Part shown: in pieces, positions 18,901-26,887 of the stretch | How the letters are laid out: each line of letters begins with the position of its first letter | Numbering within the stretch: the first letter of the stretch is position 1 | Source of the DNA: Candidatus Poseidoniales archaeon | GTDB taxonomy: Archaea; Thermoplasmatota; Poseidoniia; Poseidoniales; Thalassarchaeaceae | Direction of reading: 5' to 3' | Assembly (NCBI GenBank): GCA_003602515.1 | Contig: QQSB01000062.1 | Coordinates: forward strand, 1 to 61,320 | DNA: 61,320 bases | Program-made: the position numbers and the translations under genes | Notes under the pieces: generated by a model | Told to the model about the DNA's origin: nothing | The model's input: the letters and a program-made list of their open reading frames with translations, nothing else | Database searches by the model: none

Positions 18901-19593
18901 CCTCTACCGGAGCCAGTGGCCATGCCAGTCGCAAAGGCGCTTGTCGAGAACTATATCGCCTCCAAGAGGCCTCTCCCACACAGGAAGAGGGGAGCGAACT
19001 TCAAGGCTAGAGTAGGTGGTCACAGCGTACGTCTTATCACCGGGGAATACGAAGACGGGAAGCTCGGTGAGATCTTCCTGCTGACCTCAAAGGAAGGCGC
19101 CGCTTGGAGGGCGCTCCTGTCTCAGTTCGCGATCGCGGTGTCAATCGGGTTGCAGCACGGGGTACCCATAGATGCCTTCGTGAAGTCATTCACCTTCACT
19201 AAGTTCGAGCCCAGCGGGATGATAGAGGGTGGCAGCGGACGAGTGAAGATGTCCTCGAGCATCATCGACTGGGTCTTCCGCGAGCTAGCGATCGAGTATG
19301 CTGGCAGGAACGATCTTGCTCATGTCCCTCTGGAGGAAGAAGATCTGGACCCGTTCTCAATCAGCAGGCCCGAGGTGACCGAGCAGGGACTGGCCCGCAG
19401 CCAGGGCGAGAGACGAGAGGTCCAGATGACCTTAGAGGCCGCTGTTGGTGATGTGGATTCGAGGACGAGGCAGGCTGCGAAGGAGAGGGGCTTCACTGGG
19501 GACATCTGTGACGATTGTGGCGGTAGTCAGATGGTCAGGAACGGGACTTGCCTCAAGTGCAACGAATGTGGCTCCACCACTGGCTGCTCTTGA
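15958..19593 (+). CDS. nrdJ: adenosylcobalamin-dependent (class II) ribonucleotide reductase
   Basis: Reduces ribonucleotides to deoxyribonucleotides using a thiyl radical generated from coenzyme B12; it needs no oxygen and no separate radical subunit. The 1211-residue product has FIQSVSDSLVGG, KYGSGTGSNFSNIRG, the catalytic finger-loop NPCSE with Cys503, and APTGTIGLVMGADTTG. The C-terminal CDDCGG...CLKCNECG cluster is the zinc-binding, thioredoxin-reactive tail of the long B12-dependent form. No intein interrupts it. GGGAGGTAA lies 8-15 bases ahead of the ATG. The cofactor-adenosylating enzyme is encoded at 11292. The gene ends convergently with tfb, 63 bases apart. Confidence 0.96.
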   Translation: MQTKIKSSGDGSDVEKGLVVERRFTSADQDPFESFDWIDMDVEIRNPDGSMADSIEGVKLPSGFSGIPGKVCAQKYLRKAGVPKHLRNVPEDGIPIWLQRSEPDHERLQSIDAAERMGGETDGRQLFRRLAGTWTYWGWKYGYFASEADARAYFDEMCYLIASQRSAPNSPQWFNTGLHWAYGIEGPPQGHSFVDPETGEVGLSTSAYEHPQPHACFIQSVSDSLVGGTDSIMGLWNREALLFKYGSGTGSNFSNIRGAGEPLSGGGTSSGLLSFLKIGDRAAGAIKSGGTTRRAAKMVTLDLDHPDIEEYIDWKPTEEEKVSALVIGSAILQKHADSIMESIWSFGDDEGRFSQKTNPGLKKAMVRAINDSVPQAHIQRILDLAEQGWKGLEFDSLDTDWQGEAYATVSGQNSNNSVRVPNSFMDAVKSGGEWSLYFRTEREAAADEDRDPMPYKTLDAGALWDKVAYTAWACADPGVQFDTTINEWHTCPEAGKINGSNPCSEYMFLDDTACNLASINLLHYYDLDTHKFQIEDFKHSVRLWTTTLEISVLMAQFPSESIAKGSYDYRTLGLGYCNIGSLLMHMGIPYDDERAYAICGALTSIMCGESYATSAEMASVLGPFPDYERNAEHMLKVMRNHRRAAYDAPESEYEGLTVPPMGINSKKCPKDLLDAARSCWDRALMDGEEYGFRNAQTTVIAPTGTIGLVMGADTTGVEPQFSLVQYKTLAGGGSLRIINHGVPNALSRLGYSESDALAIEEYIMGTKRLGDCPSMPIQRLKEAGFDDALLTSIEGKLGDVFDLRSAFAPSILGEEFCVGKLGMTKAQFGDSFFDTLGFIGLSGQEIDSANDHIFGYNTIEGAPGLKDEHLAVFDCATPCGKYGKRSIAWDAHVKMMAAAQPFISGAISKTINMPSDASIEDVREAYNLSHATMNKACAVYRDGSKLSQPLMSQLVDSMDLEEGEGEESVVEKMVQEAASALPLPEPVAMPVAKALVENYIASKRPLPHRKRGANFKARVGGHSVRLITGEYEDGKLGEIFLLTSKEGAAWRALLSQFAIAVSIGLQHGVPIDAFVKSFTFTKFEPSGMIEGGSGRVKMSSSIIDWVFRELAIEYAGRNDLAHVPLEEEDLDPFSISRPEVTEQGLARSQGERREVQMTLEAAVGDVDSRTRQAAKERGFTGDICDDCGGSQMVRNGTCLKCNECGSTTGCS

Positions 19594-19656
19594 TTTGTTA
19601 CCCTATCTACCCTGGTGAGTCAGGAGTGATCACTGATTGTCTCTCAGCCAATGATT

Positions 19657-20583
19657 TCAGATCTCAAGTTCGATGTTGAGGTTCTGGATTAGCTCCTTGT
19701 ACCTGTTCCTGATTGTTACCTCGGTCACGCCAGCCACCTCGGCAACCTCTCTTTGGGTCCTTCTCTTTCCACAAAGCACGCTTGCGATGTAGATAATCGA
19801 TGCGGCAATTCCGGTTGGACCGCGCCCACTGGTCAATTCCTTCTCCTGTGCAGCAGCTATTAGCTCGTAGGCCTTAGCCTGAACCTCTGCATCTAGATCT
19901 AGGCCAGAGCAGAACCTCGGGATGTAATCCTCCGGCTTGGTTGGAGGTATCTTCATCCTGAGTTCACGGACCATGAAACGGTAGGTCCGGCCGATCTCCT
20001 TGCGACCGGTTCTGCTTGCCTCACCTATCTCGTCTAGAGTTCTTGGATTCTCGCATATCCTGCATGCAGCGTAGAGGCTAGCAGCAGCTACGCCCTCTAT
20101 TGAACGACCGCGGATCAGGCGTGCGTCGACTGCCTTTCCATAGGTGACTGCGGCGGTTTCTCTAATCGTCTTGGGGAGTTCCAATCGGCTAGCCATTCTG
20201 TCGAGCTCTGCTAGGGCCATGGCCTTATTTCGCTCTGTTGCGTTGCTGACTCGGGATCTCTTCTGCCACTTCCTCATCCTGTAGAACTGGCTCCTGTATC
20301 TGCTAGAAATCGACTTTCCAGAGTAGTCCTTGTTCTGCCAGTCGATGTCTGTGGAAAGCCCCTTATCATGCAGCATAACAGTCATCGGTGCGCCGGTTCT
20401 TGCGCGCTGATCGCCTTGCTCGGGACTGAAGACACGCCACTCAGCGCCCTGATCAATCACCTTGTCCTCAAGAACGAGCCCGCAGTCTTCACAGACAACT
20501 TCTCCCCTGGATTCATCTTTCTTCAGATTTCGGCTTCCACATTCATCGCACTTCACGGTATCTTCAACAAGGTAATTTGACAT
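19657..20583 (-). CDS. tfb: transcription initiation factor IIB (TFB)
   Basis: Archaeal general transcription factor that binds the TBP-TATA complex and the BRE and recruits RNA polymerase. The N-terminal zinc ribbon has Cys12, Cys15, Cys31 and Cys34 (CDEC...CEDC), followed by the B-reader region ([10 protein letters not shown]) and two cyclin-like repeats, about residues 115-205 and 215-305. The second ends with a helix-turn-helix, [20 protein letters not shown], which reads the BRE. Length 308 is typical. The start is 30 bases downstream of a TTTAATA element, with GGTGAGG just before the ATG, so the leader is very short. Many archaea carry several TFBs; whether this is the main one cannot be told. 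Confidence 0.97.
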   Translation of the reverse strand: MSNYLVEDTVKCDECGSRNLKKDESRGEVVCEDCGLVLEDKVIDQGAEWRVFSPEQGDQRARTGAPMTVMLHDKGLSTDIDWQNKDYSGKSISSRYRSQFYRMRKWQKRSRVSNATERNKAMALAELDRMASRLELPKTIRETAAVTYGKAVDARLIRGRSIEGVAAASLYAACRICENPRTLDEIGEASRTGRKEIGRTYRFMVRELRMKIPPTKPEDYIPRFCSGLDLDAEVQAKAYELIAAAQEKELTSGRGPTGIAASIIYIASVLCGKRRTQREVAEVAGVTEVTIRNRYKELIQNLNIELEI

Positions 20584-20670
20584 TCATCCTCACCCCCCTT
20601 TTAGCAAAAAGGTATTAAATTCGCGAAAGACATCTTATTTAAGGTTATTATTTTGTTAAACTAGCACAAG
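20584..20670. promoter_or_regulatory. divergent promoters of tfb and the aconitase-like gene
   Basis: An AT-rich gap with two TATA-like elements. On the minus strand TTTAATA (plus 20613-20619) stands 30 bases before the tfb ATG. On the plus strand CTTATTTAAGG (20634-20644) would start RNA near 20668, just before a 21-codon reading frame at 20671. The two elements are about 20 bases apart, so the polymerase complexes could interfere with each other. Confidence 0.5.
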
Positions 20671-20736
20671 ATGAGCAGAAAGAAATTGAAACTCATTGAG
20701 AATCGTGAAATAAGAATCTGCTTTGGGGGCAAGTGA
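20671..20736 (+). CDS. possible 21-codon leader peptide upstream of the aconitase-like gene
   Basis: ATG at 20671, stop TGA at 20734-20736, coding a basic peptide that begins MSRKKLKLIENREIR and ends CFGGK. The ATG is a few bases beyond the start site expected from the TATA element at 20634-20644, so it would be the first codon of a leaderless mRNA. Its stop overlaps the GAGGGG ribosome site of the downstream gene and lies eight bases before that gene's ATG. A chance frame of this length is common, so the case rests on position alone. It is too short to classify. Confidence 0.3.
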   Translation: MSRKKLKLIENREIRICFGGK

Positions 20737-20744
20737 GGGGTAGA

Positions 20745-22739
20745 ATGTCGGAAGGATTGTGGCCGCCAAAGGATATCAGTCTGAGTCCTGGAAAGAGGGT
20801 TCTATTCCTGACAAAGGACCTTGATTTGATTCGGAAGCAACTCTACGATGGATTGGATCTCAGGATGGAAAACTTATCTGTTGACGATCTTCTAGACGAC
20901 ATCAACACCGATGTGATGACCCCGGCATGGGTCTGTTTTGATCATGAGCCAGCAATGATTGCTGAGAATGCATATGCTGGATTGATGCATGAAGGGAGCA
21001 GAGTCTTCCAGCCTCGTGCTTTGATTGATGGCGGGTTCGAAGTAATTGTATCAGGACACAGGAAGGGGACCGGGTCCAGTAGAGAAACCGCGCCACAATG
21101 TGAGAGATGGTCAGGAATCAGAATTGTGATCGCTGCTTCTTTTGCTCCCATTCACGAGAGGAACAATCTGAATCTAGGTCAGTTAATGGGCGATCATTCG
21201 ATGCTAATCAGGCTCCAGAACGACGAGAGCATCCCCCTGTCCGAGTTCACTGAGAAGTACGATCCGGTAAGTAGTCTGATACTCGAGAATGGGGGGATAC
21301 TTCCCTTTGCTAAGAGGTTAAAGGAGGGTGTAGTGGAATTACCTGAATTCAGTACACAAGAGCGCCCCATGACTATGATCGAGAAGTTGGTCTCTAACAA
21401 GCTCCTAGGAACGAATGGAAAGAAGAGGTTCGTCAAGCCTGGAGACGCAGTACTAGCTCAAGTCGATGGGGGATACTCCCATGAGTTCACAACAGCTCAG
21501 GTCCACACGTTCCTGTCAGACGAGTATGGCGAGGATTACGAAATTCCTAGTCCCTCCAAATTTGCCGTTTTTGAGGACCATCTGCTATATGCTACCGGTG
21601 TACCTAGATTCGGAAAATTCACTGACAAGATCCAGACTCTGAGAGATATGCAGAACTCTTTCCAAGAGCATACTGGAGTGCGGGACTACTCAGCGAAAGA
21701 TGGGGTTAGTCCGGGTATATGTCATCAAGTAGCTCGTGAGGAATTCATAGATGTAGGCGATTTCATCCAGGCCACAGATTCGCATACTTGTATGGGAGGA
21801 GCATCAAATTCGCTAGCATATGGGGTAGGTTCGACTGAGTATGCTAATCTGATTCATAATCAATTTGCATTTGTCAATGTCCCCGAGAGTATTCGCTTCG
21901 AATTAATCGGGGAGCTTGATCCAGGTTGCACTGCAAAGGATGTGATTCTGCATATACTGTGGCGATTTGCTGCGGAATCAGAGACCTTGGACATGAGTAT
22001 GGAATTCGGTGGGGAGGGTTTAGCGAGCCTTTCCATGGATGAGAGGGCAACTCTTTGCAATATGGCTACCGAATGTAGCGCTAAGACTGGGATTTGTGAA
22101 GCTGACGAAATTACCGTAGACTGGTTGATTTCTCGTAGAGAAGATCTCGATGCTGCATCAATTAGACGAGATTTTGTTTTACCAGATTTCGGAGCTGTGT
22201 ATGGAGGGGGGGTTCACGAAATTGATCTATCTCAGATTAGGCCAATGGTTGCTCATCCGGGTAGCCCCGACGAGGGAGTTCCCTCAGATCCAACAAATGG
22301 TGCCTACATTGACGATATCGGGGATGTTGCAATCGATATTGCCTATGCTGGTTCGTGCACAGCAGGCAAGGATGACGATTTCTCGTACTACGCTATGGTT
22401 TGCGAAGCTGCACTAGATTCGGGACTCGTTGTTTCGGATAGTGTAGATTGCTATATCCAGTTCGGATCAAAGTCTGTGAAGGAGCTGTCAATGACCATGG
22501 GGTGGACTGAAACTTTCGAGAGAGCGGGTGTGAAACTAATAGATCCAGGATGTGGAGCTTGCATAGGAGCAGGGCCAGGGGTGAGTGATGATCCCGAACA
22601 GGTTACTGTCTCGGCGATAAATAGGAATTTCCAGGGCCGTTCAGGCCCGGGAAAGCTGTACCTCGCAAGTCCTCTGACAGTAATGACCAGTGCCTTCACT
22701 GGGAAAATAACTGCATGGCATCCTGAGGTTTTCCTCTGA
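20745..22739 (+). CDS. aconitase-family hydratase with N-terminal swivel domain
   Basis: A 4Fe-4S hydro-lyase of the aconitase/isopropylmalate isomerase superfamily. The swivel domain comes first (about residues 1-150), with the substrate loop GHRKGTGSSRETAP near residue 103; in AcnA the swivel is C-terminal and in LeuC/LeuD it is a separate protein. The iron-sulfur domains follow, with ATDSHTCMGG near 344, the cluster Cys in AGSCTAG near 536 and the Cys pair in PGCGACIG near 602, so all three cluster ligands are present. The order resembles AcnB without its HEAT domain. Aconitate hydratase, isopropylmalate or homoaconitate chemistry are all possible. GAGGGG precedes the ATG at 20745; a GTG at 20733 is less likely. 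Confidence 0.8.
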   Translation: MSEGLWPPKDISLSPGKRVLFLTKDLDLIRKQLYDGLDLRMENLSVDDLLDDINTDVMTPAWVCFDHEPAMIAENAYAGLMHEGSRVFQPRALIDGGFEVIVSGHRKGTGSSRETAPQCERWSGIRIVIAASFAPIHERNNLNLGQLMGDHSMLIRLQNDESIPLSEFTEKYDPVSSLILENGGILPFAKRLKEGVVELPEFSTQERPMTMIEKLVSNKLLGTNGKKRFVKPGDAVLAQVDGGYSHEFTTAQVHTFLSDEYGEDYEIPSPSKFAVFEDHLLYATGVPRFGKFTDKIQTLRDMQNSFQEHTGVRDYSAKDGVSPGICHQVAREEFIDVGDFIQATDSHTCMGGASNSLAYGVGSTEYANLIHNQFAFVNVPESIRFELIGELDPGCTAKDVILHILWRFAAESETLDMSMEFGGEGLASLSMDERATLCNMATECSAKTGICEADEITVDWLISRREDLDAASIRRDFVLPDFGAVYGGGVHEIDLSQIRPMVAHPGSPDEGVPSDPTNGAYIDDIGDVAIDIAYAGSCTAGKDDDFSYYAMVCEAALDSGLVVSDSVDCYIQFGSKSVKELSMTMGWTETFERAGVKLIDPGCGACIGAGPGVSDDPEQVTVSAINRNFQGRSGPGKLYLASPLTVMTSAFTGKITAWHPEVFL

Positions 22740-22857
22740 AACGAGTGACTACGCCTAGAGCTTGGGGCATTGTTCAATAGCGGTCTCGTGGCGGCCATAG
22801 GCTACCTTGCAAGCCCCTAGTCATTCGGACAAGGGAGGACTTGGTGGTGGTGGATGA

Positions 22858-24942
22858 ATGGACCCTGCAGAAAGACTCTCTAGCAAACAAAAGCAGATTT
22901 CAATTAGCGAGTTCTTCGAGAAGAACAAACATTTCCTGGGATTCGATACCCTTCAGAGATCTATCATCACAGCAGTAAAGGAATCAGTGGATAACTCTCT
23001 AGATGCTTGTGAGGAGGCAAGGATACTCCCTGAGATAAATGTGGAAATAAACAGAATGAAGGGAGACCGCCTGAGGCTGATTACGCAAGATAATGGTCCA
23101 GGAATACCCAGGGAGGACATCGAGAATGTATTTGGAAAGTTTCTACTTGGATCGAGGTTCCATGCAATCAGACAAACCAGAGGTCAGCAAGGAATTGGTA
23201 TCACTGGAGTCGTGATGTATAGTCAATTGACTGCGGGTTCGAAGACAAAGGTGGTGTCCAAGATTGCCAAGGACTCATCTGCGGTTTTCGTTGAATTAGG
23301 TATTGACACAAGGAGGAATCGAGCAATAAAATCAGGCGAAACCAGGGATACATGGTTGGATGAGAAAACAAAGGAGAGCATTTCTCATGGATTAAGGGTA
23401 GAGTGCGAAATGAGAGCAAAGTACCAGAGAGGGAGGCAGTCTGTTCACCAGTACCTTCGGATGACTTCAATTGTAAATCCTCATGCAAGTATCTCTCTGG
23501 TGGTCCGAGATAGAGATGGGAGTATTATCGAAGAGGGCGCCTGGCAAAGGACTACTGAGAGGTTGCCACGTGAAGTTAGCGAGATACGCCCCCATCCACA
23601 TGGAATACAGCTGGGATCTCTTCAGAGGATGTTGAAAGAGTCTGAAGAGAGGAAAATGACTTCTTTTCTCAGACACAATTTCTCTGGAGTGAGTATGAGG
23701 GCAGCGCGGGAAATCCTTGCAGCAGCGGGATTGGACGAAGGAAGGAGTCCAAAGCGGATATCGTCAGACGATGCACAGGGAATGGTATCGGCCTTCAGGA
23801 AAGTCAAACTACTATCCCCACCAACTGATTGTCTTTCTCCAATAGAGGACTTGCTGATCAAAAAGGGACTGTCGAAAGCCATAGACTCTCGTTTCGCATC
23901 GACCATCACTAGGGGTCCCAAGGTTACCCAAGGGAACCCATTTCAAATTGAAGTTGGGTTAGTGTTTGGAGGGAATCTTAGTGCAGACGGGCCAATAGAA
24001 GTTCTACGGTTCGCAAATAGAGTCCCCTTGATGTATCAACAGGGAGGTTGTCTCCTAACAAAGGGCCTCGAGGCCGTCGATTGGAAGAGGTACGGGTTGG
24101 ATCATCCTGGGGGGAAGGGCATTCCCAAGGGTCCTGCGGCGGTCCTAATCCACCTTGCATCAACAAATGTGCAATTCACTAGCGAGGCAAAGGAGGCTGT
24201 TTCAGATAATGAAGAGGTTTTCGAGGAGATTAGACTAGCCATGCTAGAGGTTGGCAGAGGTCTGAAAGGTCATCTGAAGAAGAGTTCGCAGAGGAAGAAG
24301 GCCAGAGAGAAGTTCGAGCTCATTAACATAATTCTCCCGGAAATTTCGAAGAAGTCTTCGGAATTACTATCGAGAGAGGAGCCGGATTTAGCCCCAATAA
24401 TTACGAAGATAATGGATGCTGTATTCTGTGAGGAGGAGTTAGGTTGGGATGCTGAGAGGAAGATTGCCACTTGCTCAATTACAATTTACAACTATACGGC
24501 CAGAGCAAGGGCGTATACGATACTAGCCAAATGGCCTGAAAGTGAGGAGACGTCGATAGTAGAAAACGCCCTTGGAGGAAAAAAACAGGCGAATGGTCTC
24601 TGGGCTTGGAGGCTGGACACACTAAATCCTGGCTCTGCTACGACAATTCACTTCGGTGTCTCAGGCCTTAGAAAGGGAGAATGGAGTGATGCGGAGATTT
24701 TCTACAGAGGCAACGGGGAAGTTATCGGAGCGACCAAGATCGACGAGAAGCTGCTTGAGGAATTAAGGAAATCAGAGGCACTAGAGGCTGCAGAATCAGA
24801 GTTCCAGAATCCTGTAGAGCCGATTTCTCAACTTAAGGAAAGAGCGGAACAGAGTGAGGTTTCGCAACCCTTGTCTCTGGAGGGCGGGCAGACAAGCCTG
24901 TTTGGTAACTTCTCAACTAATGATGCGGAGGAAGTTGAATGA
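22858..24942 (+). CDS. top6B: DNA topoisomerase VI subunit B
   Basis: ATPase subunit of the type IIB topoisomerase that relaxes and decatenates DNA. The GHKL (Bergerat) ATP site is complete: VKESVDNSLDA with the catalytic Glu-Asn pair, TQDNGPGIP, and the FGKFLLGSRFH...GQQGIGITG lid region. The H2TH and transducer domains fill the middle, including PHPHGIQLG and a QGGCLLTK stretch near the switch Lys. The 694 residues end with an acidic linker, QTSLFGNF. The last four bases (ATGA) overlap the start of the subunit A gene, so the two subunits are translationally coupled. Confidence 0.96.
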   Translation: MDPAERLSSKQKQISISEFFEKNKHFLGFDTLQRSIITAVKESVDNSLDACEEARILPEINVEINRMKGDRLRLITQDNGPGIPREDIENVFGKFLLGSRFHAIRQTRGQQGIGITGVVMYSQLTAGSKTKVVSKIAKDSSAVFVELGIDTRRNRAIKSGETRDTWLDEKTKESISHGLRVECEMRAKYQRGRQSVHQYLRMTSIVNPHASISLVVRDRDGSIIEEGAWQRTTERLPREVSEIRPHPHGIQLGSLQRMLKESEERKMTSFLRHNFSGVSMRAAREILAAAGLDEGRSPKRISSDDAQGMVSAFRKVKLLSPPTDCLSPIEDLLIKKGLSKAIDSRFASTITRGPKVTQGNPFQIEVGLVFGGNLSADGPIEVLRFANRVPLMYQQGGCLLTKGLEAVDWKRYGLDHPGGKGIPKGPAAVLIHLASTNVQFTSEAKEAVSDNEEVFEEIRLAMLEVGRGLKGHLKKSSQRKKAREKFELINIILPEISKKSSELLSREEPDLAPIITKIMDAVFCEEELGWDAERKIATCSITIYNYTARARAYTILAKWPESEETSIVENALGGKKQANGLWAWRLDTLNPGSATTIHFGVSGLRKGEWSDAEIFYRGNGEVIGATKIDEKLLEELRKSEALEAAESEFQNPVEPISQLKERAEQSEVSQPLSLEGGQTSLFGNFSTNDAEEVE

Positions 24943-26045
24943 CGATTGATAGACAGAAGACGAAGGAGGAGGTGGTCGATGCATTGCATGGGGTCGCCTC
25001 AGAGATGCATGACAAGATGTTGAAGGGGAACCCCCCGACAATGACCCTTCCTGTGAGATCGAAGTCGAACATCGGATTCGACAAGAATCTGGGAGTGTAC
25101 AAGTATGGCAAGAAGAAGACGATTAGGGATGCAACCTCCCTAGGTTCGGCCCGACAACTGCTGAGGGCCCTACACATCACAGAATTCGTGGAAGGTATGA
25201 TTTCCGATGGAAAGACGTCCACACTTAGGGAGATGTACTACATCTCTGAGGGATGGGGGCACGGAAAGTTCTCGAGTCAGAATGAGAGCAATGGCGTCTC
25301 AGAAGACTTGGAAATTGTTACTAAATGCCTGAGAGAGGACTTCGGGCTTAGACCCGAAGAGGACGGAGCTCGAATAATTGGCAACGTGACCTTCGAAGAG
25401 AGGAATCGCAAAGGTGACTGGATGAGGATTAACTGTCGTGACGATGTTGGCGATTCCGGTTACGGAGTGCCATACAACGTGGAGTCTGAGAAGTTACGTA
25501 TGATCGACGAGGACATAGACTTCGTCATGGCAATTGAGACGGGCGGGATGTTCGACAGGCTCGTGGAGAATGGTTTCGATGAGGAGGCAAGATGCGCGTT
25601 AGTTCATCTGAAGGGACAACCAGCTAGATCGACTAGGAGGATAATGAGGAGGATGAGCGATCAGTGGAACAAGCCGATTATGGTATTCGCAGATTGCGAT
25701 CCATGGTCATTTAGGATTTATGCAAGCATAGCTTATGGGGCGATAAAAACGGCCCATATCTCTGAGTACTTGGCGACGAAGGAAGCGACCTATCTGGGAA
25801 TCACCGCAGATGATATCCTGGCCTATGACCTCCCAAGCGACGATTTGACTAAGCAAGATCTGAATGCTTTGAATGCAGAGCTCAGTGATCCCAGGTTTGC
25901 AACAGGTTGGTGGCAGGAGCAGATCCAGTTGATGCAGGAGATTGGTAAGAAGGCAGAGCAGCAGTCTCTTGCCAAGTACGGTCTAGACTTCGTTACTGAC
26001 ACCTACTTGCCGGAAAAGCTAGGGGCACTGGGCTTCACATACTGA
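24939..26045 (+). CDS. top6A: DNA topoisomerase VI subunit A (Spo11-like)
   Basis: DNA-cleaving subunit of topoisomerase VI, homologous to eukaryotic Spo11. The 5Y-CAP domain has LREMYYISEGWG with Tyr100-Tyr101, one of which forms the phosphotyrosine link to DNA. The Toprim domain has the metal-binding Glu in IETGGMFDRL near residue 199 and the Asp pair in FADCDPWSFRIY near residue 252. Length 368 is normal. It overlaps top6B by four bases and is the second half of a two-gene operon; the next gene starts 18 bases later on the same strand. Confidence 0.96.
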   Translation: MTIDRQKTKEEVVDALHGVASEMHDKMLKGNPPTMTLPVRSKSNIGFDKNLGVYKYGKKKTIRDATSLGSARQLLRALHITEFVEGMISDGKTSTLREMYYISEGWGHGKFSSQNESNGVSEDLEIVTKCLREDFGLRPEEDGARIIGNVTFEERNRKGDWMRINCRDDVGDSGYGVPYNVESEKLRMIDEDIDFVMAIETGGMFDRLVENGFDEEARCALVHLKGQPARSTRRIMRRMSDQWNKPIMVFADCDPWSFRIYASIAYGAIKTAHISEYLATKEATYLGITADDILAYDLPSDDLTKQDLNALNAELSDPRFATGWWQEQIQLMQEIGKKAEQQSLAKYGLDFVTDTYLPEKLGALGFTY

Positions 26046-26063
26046 AACAACCCTGATAGATGA

Positions 26064-26810
26064 ATGGCTGGAGGCGGGGTTGTGTCTGCAGCAAGGAGGA
26101 GATGGGCGCGTATTACAACCGCGTCATCTGCGTTCCTCCTCCTGATAGCGGCAGTTTCTCTATGGCAGGTATCACCTGAATTACTCGATTCATACGATCC
26201 TGAGTCAAACAATCTTGTAAAATTGGGACCAGGGGAGTCGGTCACTTTCAGGATAGAGGAGTCAGCGATGGTTTCCGCTCTGAGGGTATCTGATGGTGGT
26301 ACTCCAGATTCCGATCTCACTCTATTGGACGATCAGGGTTCCGAAGTGGAAGGAAGGGGGCCGGGCTTGAGGGATACTAACCGACTGGGTTCGAACGAGA
26401 GCACGGTCTACTCCCCGGTAAGGGTTTTCGAGAGCCTGGATGGCAACTACACACTGCAGAACCACGGTGATAGTGACCTTTGGCTAGTCGATGACGAGGG
26501 CTCTGCAAACAAATTACTTGGAAACATCTGGATGTATCTTTTCTACATTGGGTGCTGCATCGGTTCTCCCATCGGACTGGTTGGGGTGGTTCTAGCCATC
26601 ATGGTGTGGACGGACAAAAGAAAGATGCCTGATCAATTCGTGATTATCGACAATGGAAGCGTGATTTTGGACGATATCCAGAATGAGGGTTCGATTATTG
26701 GGGACTCTGGAGTGGCTCCAAATCCATTCACAGTGACTGAGGTTCAGACCTCAGAAATGCCCAAAGAGGAATCCGGCGATGAAACTTGGAAGCGGTGGGA
26801 TGAAGGTTGA
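26064..26810 (+). CDS. membrane protein, two helices flanking an exported domain
   Basis: A 248-residue protein of unknown function. A helix at about residues 18-38 (SSAFLLLIAAVSLW) follows a basic start; a roughly 110-residue beta-rich domain (GESVTFRIEESAMVSALRVSD, an arrangement like pre-peptidase C-terminal domains) should lie outside; a second helix at about 158-180 begins with a Cys pair (YIGCCIGSPIGLVGVV); an acidic tail of about 65 residues is cytosolic. It is 18 bases after top6A, possibly by read-through only. The protein at 55913 has the same layout. Confidence 0.65.
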   Translation: MAGGGVVSAARRRWARITTASSAFLLLIAAVSLWQVSPELLDSYDPESNNLVKLGPGESVTFRIEESAMVSALRVSDGGTPDSDLTLLDDQGSEVEGRGPGLRDTNRLGSNESTVYSPVRVFESLDGNYTLQNHGDSDLWLVDDEGSANKLLGNIWMYLFYIGCCIGSPIGLVGVVLAIMVWTDKRKMPDQFVIIDNGSVILDDIQNEGSIIGDSGVAPNPFTVTEVQTSEMPKEESGDETWKRWDEG

Positions 26811-26887
26811 ATGGAATGCAAGCTTTCGTCATTAGCATCTAGATTGGGTTTTTAGAGGATGTTGACTACCCAACCTTGAGTTGGTAA

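Noticed and set aside
15958-19593. Intein in the ribonucleotide reductase, a common site for them
   Set aside because: The protein is continuous across the catalytic motifs with no splice-junction Cys/His-Asn block.
20671-20736. Resemblance of the 21-residue leader frame to a MADS-box start (RKK...IEN...R...F)
   Set aside because: The match covers under 20 residues, needs gaps, and the frame ends before a MADS domain could form; treated as chance.
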